The position numbers were made by a program, and so were the translations under genes. From Aurantiochytrium sp. KH105 (lineage: Eukaryota > Sar > Bigyra > Thraustochytrida > Thraustochytriidae), in the NCBI GenBank assembly GCA_003116975.1, contig BGKB01000033.1:434001-498000 (forward strand): 64,000 bases of DNA, given 5' to 3'. Positions 19,657 to 31,400 of the stretch are shown here, piece after piece; the first letter of the stretch is position 1; every line of letters begins with the position of its first letter. The notes below the pieces were generated by a model. The model was given only the letters and a program-made list of their open reading frames with translations, was not told where the DNA came from and did no database searches.

Positions 19657-21072
19657 TGTAATTGCTTTGTTGTTTGGTCTCCGTTGCGAGCGCGCAAACG
19701 CAGAGGTCCCAGGCACAGCTCTCGCCCCGTGCGAGCGAGCGCGCGCGCTTTCCGTTCTGCGCAGCGGTGCCTACCGGCCAGCCACGACTCGCTCGAGCGA
19801 GCCAGGAGCAGCGGCCTTGCTCTCGCCGCAAACAATTCTGAGCGAGCTGCTCGGTTCTATGTCTGCTTGCTCGTCCAGCTCGAATGTCAGATAGGCTGGC
19901 GTGCTTGCTTGCTCCGCTTCCTTGCTCTGCTAGTCTGCCTTCGTCGTACTTGCTTCCTTCTCCTCACAGTCTTAGTCTCGCAAAAAGGTGGATCCGGGCG
20001 TCGAGTCCACTCCACTCCAGCGGGACTGGCCTCGTCCAGAACGTGACCAGGATTCCAGTCTAGTCCAGCATGCCTATGGCGGACAATTTCCTTTCCATTT
20101 CTTTCCTACCAGCACCGCTTGCATGTTTGGGTAAGCGTAGCCCGTTCTCATTCCGCGGCACGTCGCAAGGCTTCCAACGAGCCGCATCGCGGTCTTTGCG
20201 AACGCCGCCAGGGTAGAACAGGAGGAAGCAGTGTGATAAAAGGAGGCCACGAACGAACGAGCACCAACCAAAAAAATGGACTTCTTTTTTCCCTTGCCTT
20301 ACTCGTCTTGCCCCTTCCATCCCTATCCCTTGCCTTGCCTTTCCTTGCCAAGACTTGGCATCATCATTCTGGCATGGTGATCTCCATTTTTTCCTTTTCC
20401 CTGCAAATGCATCGCAAAGAGAAGGTGGAAGACTGGCTCTGCTGGCCGACTTGGATCGCGAGGATTCCGCGCGGCGCATTCTTCCAAGGTTTATTTTTCA
20501 GTCTCATTGTGCGTCATATGCTTCGCTTTGTGGCGTCACATCGCATCGCGTCGCATCGCGTCGAATTGCCTTGCATTGCATTGCATAACATCACATTTCT
20601 TCCCCGAGCGGCGTCCGCACCGTGCCGCGGGAAACGTCCGTCCCAGCGTCCTCTCACGCGCGCGAGCGATAGACGGGGCGACGAACGCGCGCGCTGGGCC
20701 GCGACGGTCGCAGAGCCGCGTCACAGTCGGTCGCAGAGCCGCCCTCCGCGCCACGCCTGGTGCGCGCACACCCGCAGCTGCCGCGTATCGTTTTACTTAA
20801 GGTGTGCGCTCGCGGGGATGCTTCCCCCTTCAAAAAAAAACAAAAAACGGTTTATTCGGTCGAGATAGACCGGATTCGCTTGCACGCAAAGACGGCGTGG
20901 TCGATGACGGCGCGAGGCATCGTAAACGTGAAGCGAGGGCCCGCCGCCCCGCGCAGCGCAAGGGGTAAGCAAGGGCAAGGAGCAGCAGACGCGGAAACAG
21001 GAAAAAGGAGAAGCCCGCTCATTCGTTTGTTCGTCCGTCGGTCTCGGCCGAGAGGAAAGCATCCATCGTAAA
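19657..21072. promoter_or_regulatory. Divergent promoter region between the RGS gene and the flavoenzyme
   Basis: This 1.4-kb spacer contains GCATCGCGTCG and TTGCA-type short repeats (20530-20590) and several CT-rich runs. A frame of 249 codons (20119-20868) is open but has repeat-derived, low-complexity content and is not accepted as a gene. Confidence 0.5.
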
Positions 21073-22215
21073 ATGCAACGACGCAGCGCAGCCGTGATCG
21101 GCGCGGGCGTCGTGGGCCTTGCGACCGCTCGCGCGCTGGCCCAAAGAGGACTTGACGTCACCGTGCTCGAAAAAGGCGCGCAGGTGGCCAACGAGACCAG
21201 CGCAAGAAACAGCGGCGTCATCCATGGCGGAATGTACTATCCGGACGGGTCTCTCAAAGCCCGTGCCTGCGTTGCGGGTCGTCGGCTCCTCTACGAGTTC
21301 TGTGACGCCCATGCCGTGCCGTACCGTGTGCGGCAAAAACTCATTGTAGCCACCAGCGAGGACGAGCTCTCGACGCTGGACTCAATTTTGCAAAAGGCGC
21401 AAGCAGCCGGTCTCGACGAGGCTCATGGTGACGCGCTACGAAAGATTTCTGCTGAGGAGGCGAGCGAGCTCGAGCCTGAGCTGCAATGTACAGGAGCGCT
21501 CTTGAGCCCGCGTACTGGGGTCATTGACATCCATGCATACGTGCTTGCCTTACAGGGCGATGCGGAGGCCAATGGCGCAATGGTAGCTTTTCAAACCCAG
21601 GTTGATCGCATCGAATCGCAGACACAGGGAGGCTTTCTGGTTCAAACAAAGGAGAGCGGCGATTTTGAGTTTGATATTGTGATTAATTGCGCAGGTCTAG
21701 GCGCCGTTGACGTGGCCAGCGCACGGACAAGCCCGCCACCAGAGGCAATTCCTCGGGCGCGCTTTGCCAAAGGAAACTATTTTCGACTTGAAGGTTGCAA
21801 GACACCCTTTGAGAAGCTCATTTACCCAGTCCCCGAGGTGGGTGGCCTCGGCGTGCACATTACCATCGACATCTCGGGGCAGGCTCGCTTTGGGCCCGAT
21901 GTGCAATGGCTGGAAGACAACCAGGACCCGAGTGCCATCGACTACACCGTCGACCCATCGAGGGGAGAATCTTTTTATGCTTCAATTCGCAAGTATTGGC
22001 CAGGTCTTCCCGACGGCTCGCTGGCCCCAGATTTCTCCGGTGTTCGACCGAAGTTAGATGTGAGTGGTCCGCAGGACTTTACCATTCTTGGTCCAAGACG
22101 GCATGGTGCAAAAGGCCTTGTCCACTGCCTTGGCATCGAATCTCCAGGCCTCACATCCTCATTGGCATTGGCCAATCTTGTGGTAGATTGCGCTCTTGAA
22201 GACAGTAGTAGTTGA
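21073..22215 (+). CDS. L2HGDH: L-2-hydroxyglutarate dehydrogenase-type FAD oxidoreductase
   Basis: The 380-aa product belongs to the DAO flavoprotein family. An N-terminal FAD-binding Rossmann motif (VIGAGVVGLATARALA, residues 8-23) is followed by the subfamily signature NSGVIHGGMYYPDGSLKA, where the His is expected at the flavin. A substrate region (KGNYFRLEG, YPVPEVGGLGVHITID) and a C-terminal FAD segment (GIESPGLTSSLALA) complete it. The enzyme oxidises L-2-hydroxyglutarate to 2-oxoglutarate, a repair of a malate dehydrogenase side product. There is no N-terminal presequence: the Rossmann strand begins at residue 6, so the protein is as compact as bacterial members, while most eukaryotic ones carry a mitochondrial leader. 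Bacterial origin or cytosolic location is possible. Specificity within the family is inferred. Confidence 0.85.
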   Translation: MQRRSAAVIGAGVVGLATARALAQRGLDVTVLEKGAQVANETSARNSGVIHGGMYYPDGSLKARACVAGRRLLYEFCDAHAVPYRVRQKLIVATSEDELSTLDSILQKAQAAGLDEAHGDALRKISAEEASELEPELQCTGALLSPRTGVIDIHAYVLALQGDAEANGAMVAFQTQVDRIESQTQGGFLVQTKESGDFEFDIVINCAGLGAVDVASARTSPPPEAIPRARFAKGNYFRLEGCKTPFEKLIYPVPEVGGLGVHITIDISGQARFGPDVQWLEDNQDPSAIDYTVDPSRGESFYASIRKYWPGLPDGSLAPDFSGVRPKLDVSGPQDFTILGPRRHGAKGLVHCLGIESPGLTSSLALANLVVDCALEDSSS

Positions 22216-22414
22216 CGCACCTCCCTTACAAAATCCCGCAAAATCGTTTTCAGTGAGAAGGTCGAACGAACTTTTCGGCTGACACGTTGGCCCAGCGTGC
22301 AAGCATATCCGGAGGAAACTAGGACAGCTCAACCAAGTCACGTTGTGGGCTAAGCCTAGAGAATTATATCCTATTATGTTACGAGACTCGATCTTCGCTG
22401 TGCGCAAAGATATT

Positions 22415-25400
22415 TTATATGGCGTGACAACACTGCCTGAACTTGTCGCCAATGCAGTACCACGACGAGCGCCCGTCGCCGAAAACGATGCCCACGCTGA
22501 GTTCATCGGTTGAAAGGGTGGCACCTGCGATGCAAGAAGCGTCTGTGTCGCCTATCTCCTCGACAATCAATTCGATATCCAGGTCTTCCGTATTACGGAT
22601 GTAAACACTGCGCGCAGATACAGTTAAACAGTGCCGACCAGAAGACAGAAGACGCGTGTCTGTGACGACCTCGTGAAGACGCACCTTGCCTAGTAGCTTG
22701 CCATTCACATGAGCCATCTGCAGCCATAATTTACCCGAAACGCAATCGAGAACCTGCACGAGGATTTTGCCGAGACGCGAAATGCAAAGTTGCGAGAGCG
22801 TGATGCGACCAGCCAGGTCGGGCGCCACGTCGATCGACCGCAAAAAGCGACCATCGCTTAGCGTATGAATGATCACATGACTGCTCATGACAGCACTCGA
22901 AACGACCACATCGAGATCCGCCTCGAGAGCTACGCCAGAAATAGGCGATGCTTGGACACCAACGAGCCAGTGCGCAGGCCCCTCAGTATCTGCCACAATC
23001 GGCTTCAAATCACGCTTCTTACCACGAAAGGCAGACATGATGCGGCCCACGAAGGACGTCATAGAGCCGCCAGGCCCATCGCTGAGAGTGCGCATGTGCA
23101 CTGCCGCCTGCTGCTCCTGAGTGCTCGATTCCCAAAGTTGCATGTCATCTTTTACGCTTTCGTCGCTTGAACTGTTTGGTGTGCGCTCGCCAGAGTCCTT
23201 TGATCTCGACGCAGCATCAGATGCCGTACTTGTGGCTTGACTTTCGAACGGATTCGGATCAGCGCGATGCTCAGCAAGCTCGCGAACCGTTGCCTCGGCA
23301 TCCTTGGGTTCGACCAGCCTCCAAATAACCACAGAGCCATCCTGTGCGCCTGCTGCAAGCCAGCGCTGCCCGCGTCCCGTGCAAATGCACATGACAAGCC
23401 CGCTGCCGGCATGAAGACGTACACTCTGGAGAAGACGCCCATCCATTGCAGAGTGTAACTTGATAGTATTGTCAGGATACCCACAGCAAGCCAGCGCGGT
23501 ACCGTGTGCAAGGGCAACAGCAGCGCTGCTCCGAAGCGAAAGATCGCTCAAGCGCGGGTGAAACTGACGAAGAACGTAGGACGAGTCGTAAAAAGGGCAC
23601 GGGAAACGCAAAGGGATCGACGCGCGTGGCTCGACCCGAATCTGCTGCTTGATATGTATATCAGCGCCCTCCAGGCGGCCCTGACGTCCTTCGACCGTGA
23701 AAAGTACCTGCATGCTTTCCTGATACGATTGGGTGATGAATGACAAGTCCGTCGAATTCTTCACTTTGTTGCCCAAGGTTTGCAGCATTCCGCCACCCCC
23801 ATTCAATGAACGACGCGCGTCAGCATTCATTGCCCCTGTCGGTGACGAGCCTACATCCGTCGTTGTGTTGCTGGCAACAGAACCAGCAGGAGGAATTGCG
23901 AGATGCGGTGATGCTGAAGCGATGGTGCCATCGGCAAGAGGTGAATGTGGCGAGCCGACGCTCCTGCTTTTGGCAAGGTCGGTCGACGAGGCAATCAACG
24001 GGATCCTATCGCTCGGATCGGTTGCTGGACATGAAGTGGTTTGAGTCAAGGGCATCGGTTCCGCGGAGAGTGACATCGGAGATAGAGGCGAGCGGCCCGA
24101 CTCGATAAGCTTGTCGGATATTGCAAAGAGGTGCGAGGCCTTGGCACGTGAAGCCACCTGTTTGGCTGGTGGCGACAAAAACACCGCAGTTGGCTGACTC
24201 GACCCAAGCCAGGATGCAGGACCAGTGACCTCTGTCTGCAGAATCACCCCCGGGTGAGCGCACTTTGGAAGAGGGCGAGGTTGTCGAGGAGGGTGCGGTT
24301 TCTTGAAGAGCTGCGATGGTGCGTGTCCAAAATTGGCGATCATGCCCTTCATCTCAGCCACGGTGAGCTCCATCTCCGTGTCATTATTGATTGCGTCCTC
24401 TAAAAAGTTTGACTGAAAGACGTTGTGGACGCGTTCAGCCTCGGGGCCTCGCTGCTTATCGCCAAAAATGAGATCGATCCACTCGTGAATGTGCCTGCTC
24501 ACATGTTCTCCTTCGAGCGCATCGCGATTCATGCGAACGAACTTCTCGGCCGACCCGTTGGCCCAGGGTGGAAGCACAACGTCGTCTACGCGATCGCCAT
24601 TTTGCCGAACGCCCAAGTCGAGGTTGTTGCGATTTTCGAAAAGTTCCGAAAAGTAGTACCACTCTGGGATCACCTCCTTAAAGTCCATGGGTGCAGTGAG
24701 GCAGTTGTTCCAGGTCTCCTGAACAGAGTGAAAGAGTCTTTCTGGATGGTCGATTTTGCCACCTTGAAATTCCAGAAACTGAGCTGAAAACGGTTCCACA
24801 CGAAGCATGTAATACAAAACACTTGCCGAGGAGGAGTAGTGGCTTCGGTAAAGAAAGTGGGCCTCATTGCAGCCTTTTGCATCGCGACGTTGCTTCTGGA
24901 GCTCCTTTAGTCGCTTTTCGCCGAGTGCGCCGATAGGTTTGCTAAGATCGCGATACACAGCCGGGTCTTCGAGGTCGAGAGTTGCCGATGTATAGTCTGC
25001 AAGGACCCAGGGGAAAACGGGGTACTGCGTCAAGTCGTTGTATGTCCGCCCCGCAGCCGTGTTCAGATGCATCAAGTACTCAAATGTCGACATTTCCCAG
25101 TTCACCCACTTGTCAGTCCATTCGCGAAGTTGTCTCAGCCTTTCGGGTGTAAATGCTTTGCGCTGAAGATTGGACTGCGCTAGACTGCTAGTTCCGCCAA
25201 GAGAGAGACGTGGGGGCTTCGCGCCAATAATATGCTGAAAGACGATGCGATTCTCTTCGGGTCCGCGAAAGTTGATCATGTAATTCTTTCGATTCACAAA
25301 GAAGAGCTCAAGCGCCGTTGGCAGCATGAGATACCTTCGTAGATTAATGTCCACGAGGTCTGACAATGCCCAGCAGCGCGGTCGTAGCCGATTTGCTTGT

Positions 25401-28400
25401 TCGTCTTCGTCATCATCGAGCCACCATTGGCTAAGCTTCTGGGCTTGGAAAGGCGGCGATGGCGCAACCGAGCGCCGGCGCCGGAGCAATTGACGCGGAT
25501 CCTTCGTTGCATCGCGACTGTTGCCACGCACACGCGTGCGCCCACGCCCGCGTCCACGGACAGAAAATGGTTTGTAGGGCCGCTCGGTGTCAGCATCAGG
25601 AAACCCACCCTGTTGTGCCACAATGTCGCCGTAAAAGTAGAGATGGTGAGCCGTGAGATCAATGCGACCCCGCACGACACAAATGGGCAGAATCAGCTCG
25701 CACTCGACCGTTTTCTCGACCTCTTCGTTGCGCGCTCCGTAATCGACCGAGTTATATTCGACGACATCCCACTCTGACGAGGATATCGCTGTTGATGTAT
25801 CTTGCGAGTCGCAACGACCTAAATCCTGTGCTGGCGGGGGAGTACGCGTTGGCCCATGCGTCGGCGACGACAAAGACGAAGCAAGCGAGTCCTCGGGAGG
25901 CGTACTTGGCGGCAGTGGAGGATCCAAGATCTTCCCAGGGGGCTGGGGCGGACTATCCCTTGGAGAACGTGGGAGGACTGGTTCTGGGCCGGCTCGCGGA
26001 GAAATCCCCTCGCAAAGAATCGTTTCGGGGCAAACTGGGACGAGAGGCGGCGAGATCGAGAGCGACGACGTTCGTCGAGAGCCCAATCCTGCAGATCCAA
26101 AAGCGCGGCGAAGGCGCAAGCGCATTCTCAAATCATTCTCGCGACGATCAAGTTTCCAGTATTCGTTGCCAGCAATCAGGACCAATGGAAAGCTTTGTGA
26201 GAGTATGCCTGGACTGACTGCTGCGGTCCGGAGCAAGGTCTTCCACCGTCGTCGCGCCTCACTATCCGTTTCGTGCAACGCACGTAGCACCGTGGACTTG
26301 CGGACTTCCTCTTCATAGTTATCGAGACATTTCTGCTTTGCCTGCGTGTCGAGTTGCCTTGCAAGTTCCTTGCGCTTACTCGAGAGCGTTTGCACGCCAC
26401 GCTCGAGCCAATGCACGCGCGCTTCGCGATGCAAAAGGTGGAAGCAGTCAAAGAGATGTTCTTCATGCAGCAAGTGCGTTCTTAGGCGCTCAGTTTCAGC
26501 GCCTTCGACCCATGAAAGTGGGAAAAGGCTCTCCGAGGTTTCAGAGTATCCCCAGCCCAGATCATCTTGTTCCGGCAGCCAATCGCAGCGAATGAGCCGC
26601 ACAATGTCGTTGGAAAAAGCACTTTCACTGGAATTGAGCTCAGCGCATACCTTTTTCACGCAAGTACACAGAACCTCGACGAGGTCGCCATGATCTTCGT
26701 TTGCGGCAAGCGTCTTGAGCGCGCAGCAGAGGTCAATGCAAAGTACAGTGAGGCGATCGATGTCTCCGCTCACGAGCGGCATCTCGGGTTCATCGACCAA
26801 AACAAAGTTGTCGCCACCCCCAAATGAGGATTGTCGTTGCCGCTGCTGACGTTGTGGTGTTTGCGTCGCATTCTCGCCTCGACCGGTAGTGAAAGACTCC
26901 ATATCCCGCGCCGAATGGTTGCTGTTCGATCGAAGATCTTGTGTGTCCGTCATGGATCCCGCGTGCTGGGTCTCGATTCGTCCCGGAAGAGAGAGGGGGG
27001 GCATCGGGGGCGCTGTTGGACTCCCACCCAGGGAGCTCGCCATCGTGAACGGAGATCCGAGCATAGACGGGCGGTTCGCCCCCGGGTTCAGAGGAGTGCG
27101 TGTGAGCGATGTGTGCGAAAGGGGGCTCGGGTTGCCGAAACTCCCCGGTTCCCGAGGACTTGAAAGGGCGCTGGACAGCGTACTGTTGTGACGACGCCGA
27201 AAGGGTGTTTGCAGCGACGCCGCAGGGTCCAAAATACCAAAGTGCTCCAAGACCCGAATTAGAAGTCGCGCGTTTGCGGCTGCTGACTCCCGAAGCATCG
27301 AAAGCGACGGCGGGCGCCCAACTCGGCGCGTGGGACCAGCATGTTCGCGAGACTCGCTCTTCAGACCCTGATCTGGATTCTCTGCTCCATCAATTTTGCG
27401 AACAAGCTGCTGGAATTGACGAGCGATCGTGCCCACAATCAGCCACGCTTCCCCGCCAGGCGCGCTTGGCGGCGAAGACGCTATGTGTTGCAAGTCGCTA
27501 TCGGTAAGCGCGGGAGGCGCGTGCGGCGAAAGTCGCGCTCTACATGCGTTGATCATTTGCAGAGCCGCGTCGTCGAGAAGACCCGCCTCAAAAAAGGCTG
27601 GCTCCGCGCGACGCAAGCGGGCGCCCCAGCGCTGATAGCTTGCCTCCTGTTGCAAATAGAGACTTGAACGCGCTTCTCGTTGGGTTTGCACCTCCTGGAC
27701 GCTCTCGTATTGAGGGAAAAGACGTTGTACCAGCAACGAGGTCTCATCTGCAAGATCCATGAGCGCAGCTTCCGTCGACACTGACCTTGGGACGTCTGCT
27801 CTTGGTTCTTCGATGGAGTCCACGCTCGTTCGCACACGTACGAGCTCGCCGCACCCAACTTTGCAAAGCAAACGCAAATGCTCGCGCGTTCGCGATGCAA
27901 CGTCCGACGCCGCGCGCATACTAGATTCGGGGTGATTCAGGTGTTTGTTCGCGCGCTTGATGAGCATGTACAAGAGATGAGCTCGAAGAAGACCTGTTTG
28001 CTCCAATCCATGTGCACTGACCTGGGCGTCAATAAACCCCAAGGCCTTCCACAGCGCGCGAGGGCCATCCTCGTTGCTTCCGCCTCCTCCTCGCCGTTCA
28101 AGGGCTTCGCCGGTGCTACGAGAGCGCTGTAGTCCAAGCAAGGGACCACTTCTGGCCTGCGAAGGTGCATGGGCGAAAATAAGATGCTGCTGCGATGGCT
28201 GCTGCTGCGATGGCTGCTGCTGTTGATGATGGTGAAGGTGGTATGCATTGGCAGAAGAAATGTACGAGGTCCCTATCAAACGATGGAGAACGCAAGTGCT
28301 CATAATTTCAAGAGCAGCCTGCCGCACAGGCCCGCCACTTGCTTGAGAAACGCGACCAAGCGCCAGGCGTAGCAACCATGTCTCCCATCCCTGCAATTGC

Positions 28401-31400
28401 GTGACGAGCGTCCGATTGTGTGCGCGCATACGGGGATTAGACAGCACGAGCAGACGATTGACTCGTTTAAGTCCAGCCAACTGGACCTCTTCGGAAGTTT
28501 TGGGTGAAAGTAAAAGTCCAAAAACGACACGAAGAGCCAGCGGGAAGACAACTTCTCCCTCAAATGAGAGATCTGAGCTTTCGAGGGACGACGCTGTGCA
28601 CAATCCATCTGCATCAAAGTCGGCACCAAGGGCAAATGCCAAGAGCGCGTCCACGACTTGAAGTGATGGTAACGCCGCAGAAGACTTTGTGAGGTAATCC
28701 TGCATGAGTGAGGCGTGTTCAACGTCAAAGCGAAAAGGGCCCGTAGGAGCATCAATCGATCTACCATCACTGAGACCCTTGGGTTCCAGTGAGCCCCCAG
28801 TGCGAATTGCATAAACGTGAACAAGTTCAATCGCCAATATTTGCACCTCAGTGGACGGCGAGCGTAAAAGATCCCACAAGAAGAAAAGATTACCCTGTGC
28901 TTGCAGATGCCCGAGAAGATCAGGCAAGCGCTGCGCGCGTGCTCTGCTAATGAGTGAGACGAGCAGGCGCAATGGACCTTTGACCTGGTGAACATTCTCC
29001 TTTTGAGCTTGGCAAAAATCAACAAGATGACCAATTTCGCCTTTTGCAATGCCTCTCCACGTGCACCCGGGATGCTGCTGTCCTTCGGATGACTCCTGCG
29101 TGCAGCAAATGTTGCGAGCCTGTTGGTCCGCCAAGGGGCACAGAAGTGATGGTGCAAGACGAAAACCATTGAAGCGCTGTCCTCCGCACATGGTTGCATC
29201 AACGAGTCCGAGGAGAGCTGACCGGCATCGCACAAGGTCCTCTCGTGTGAGCGCATGTTTGCTCTGTCGTCGAGGAATGTGGGGATGTGCAATTTCTTCG
29301 GGTAAGTAGTAGTGAAAGCAAAGTGCATCAAGAAGAGGACGCACTCCAACGACTTTACGGACAAGGTCATAGCGCATTCCAAGGTGGTGATGAAGAACTC
29401 GGAACAGATTGACCTGGACGTTGAGTGGTGCGCTGGCCCAGATTGCAAAGTCGAAAAGGAATCGCATCGAGGCGGTGAGTAAGCATCGCCCGGGAGGTGG
29501 GAGCGCAGCACGATAAATAGACGAAGAGGAAGCGGCGGCGCCTGGAGTCTGCGTCGTTGCGCTCATGTCTTGACGTGTCGGTGCACTTTGGCGTGTGCTC
29601 GATACAGCCGTGGCTTGCGAACGTGAATATCTGTTCCCTTTTTGATCTCGTCCTCCCTCTTGGTCTTGTGTTTGCTCATGCTGGTCTCGTAGACCTTGTC
29701 CCTCTCCATTAACTTCAAGGACGGGGCTTGCGTGGATTTTTCCATTTCCATTTCCATTTCCATACCCATTCAAATAAGATGCAACGGGAGATCCGCGATG
29801 AGGTGACGTGGAAGACTTTGACTGTGATGTGGCAGCCGAGTCCAGAACGACGTGGTTTGTCGATCTGCAGTAAAGGAGTGAGGTTGCGTCGACAAGGCTC
29901 GCGAGGGCCATCACCAGTTCAGAAACGAGAGCGTCAGCGCAACAGCTGACGAGCACCGCGCGAAGTAGATTCAGCAGACCCTCGCCTTGCACAATCCAAA
30001 CGTGTCCAGCCCGACGTTGCGAGGTGCCGAGACAAAGCTCAAAAGAGACCAGGTCGGCCAAGAGGGAGATGACGCGGGTCGCAAGGCCTGCGTCCACGTC
30101 GCACGTCATTCGCATAGCGTGCGCGGCATCGTGCACGGTCTCGAGGAGCAGTGGAAAAAGGCTCCGCATGCCCCCTACGCTCGCCAAAACATCACTAAGA
30201 AGCCTTCGATGAACGACTCGCGCGCAGTCTTGCATAAAGACGCCCTTGAAACCGGAGGCGCTTAAATCTGTGCAATACACCATGCCTCGCATTGTGAGTG
30301 CGCGTTGCACATGCTTTGCGTCCCAAGAGAATACGGTGGCAGCATGGAGCGCGGGCGGAAGCCGGCGCCAGCGCTTGGCAGAAGTGTGTGTAACGAGCTG
30401 CTCCCGCGCATCCGTACGAATGGTATCCCATGTTTGCTGAAGCGAGCCAAAGGAGCTGCTATACATGTCATAAGGGACCGACGTCGCAGCAGTAGGAAGA
30501 TAGACTTGCGTGGTCGTGCCCGCTGAGGACAAGTCGCCTGATGACTCCGAAGGGTTAAAAGAGGAAGAGGCCCATGGCGCATTGGCAGCTGCAGCGGCGA
30601 CAGCGTCGATCGGACCAAGTCCACCGGCGCCCGTACCGGAAGGACTTTTTGCTTCTTCTTGAGCTTCAAAAGGCTCCGAGGATTCCAAAAGCCCTGCTGG
30701 GAACAGACCAGACCCGTCAGGGCGAGTGTGCAGATCGCAGAGATTACGAACATCGTCCTCAGAAAGAGCTTTTTTCAAAAGTATAGCGCGAGCCATTTGT
30801 CCGTAAAATGGCATGGCGTCTTCTGCAAAGGATTTGGCGCCAAGAGCAGAAGCGCACACGCTTGTTGAAAAGCGCGCAATATTTTTGGAGAAATTCGGCA
30901 GTCCAATGCGCTCCGTACGCAACCTTCTCGCGTCAACGTAGATGGAAAGACGGGGGTTGGAGAAGCTAAATGACGGGGGGTCAAGAACGACGCTAATCCA
31001 GTGCCATCCGCTCGACTTCTGTGCGCAACTTGTGGTAAACAATTCGTTGTTTACCTTGACCATGTCGACAAGCTCGCCCTTCGCATTGTTGCCAGCTTTG
31101 AAGGCCTCGACAACAATGTTACGGCAAAGTTTGATGATGCCATTCGCATCGGCGCTTGTGACTCCTTTGTGTTCGAGCGAAACCTCGATACCTTCACCCG
31201 TTTGCTGATTGCGCATGCTCCAGAGGACCGTGCGACGAGGTGGGCAAGTCACGGCTGGTGTTTCGGAGTTCCGCCGCGGCCGCGCACCAGATACTCCGTT
31301 GGTGCTCGTCATTCCGGGAACGGATGTGTCGCCACGAAGTTCTTGAAACAAAATGCTATCGAAGTCCAATGACGCGGGAGGCATTTCACGTTCACGTGGT

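Noticed and set aside
20119-20868. A 249-codon frame in the RGS/flavoenzyme spacer
   Set aside because: It has low-complexity, repeat-derived residues and no codon-bias signature; promoter DNA is the better reading.
28300-29511. A 403-codon minus-strand frame inside the BEACH gene
   Set aside because: It overlaps the BEACH frame in another phase and shows no family match.
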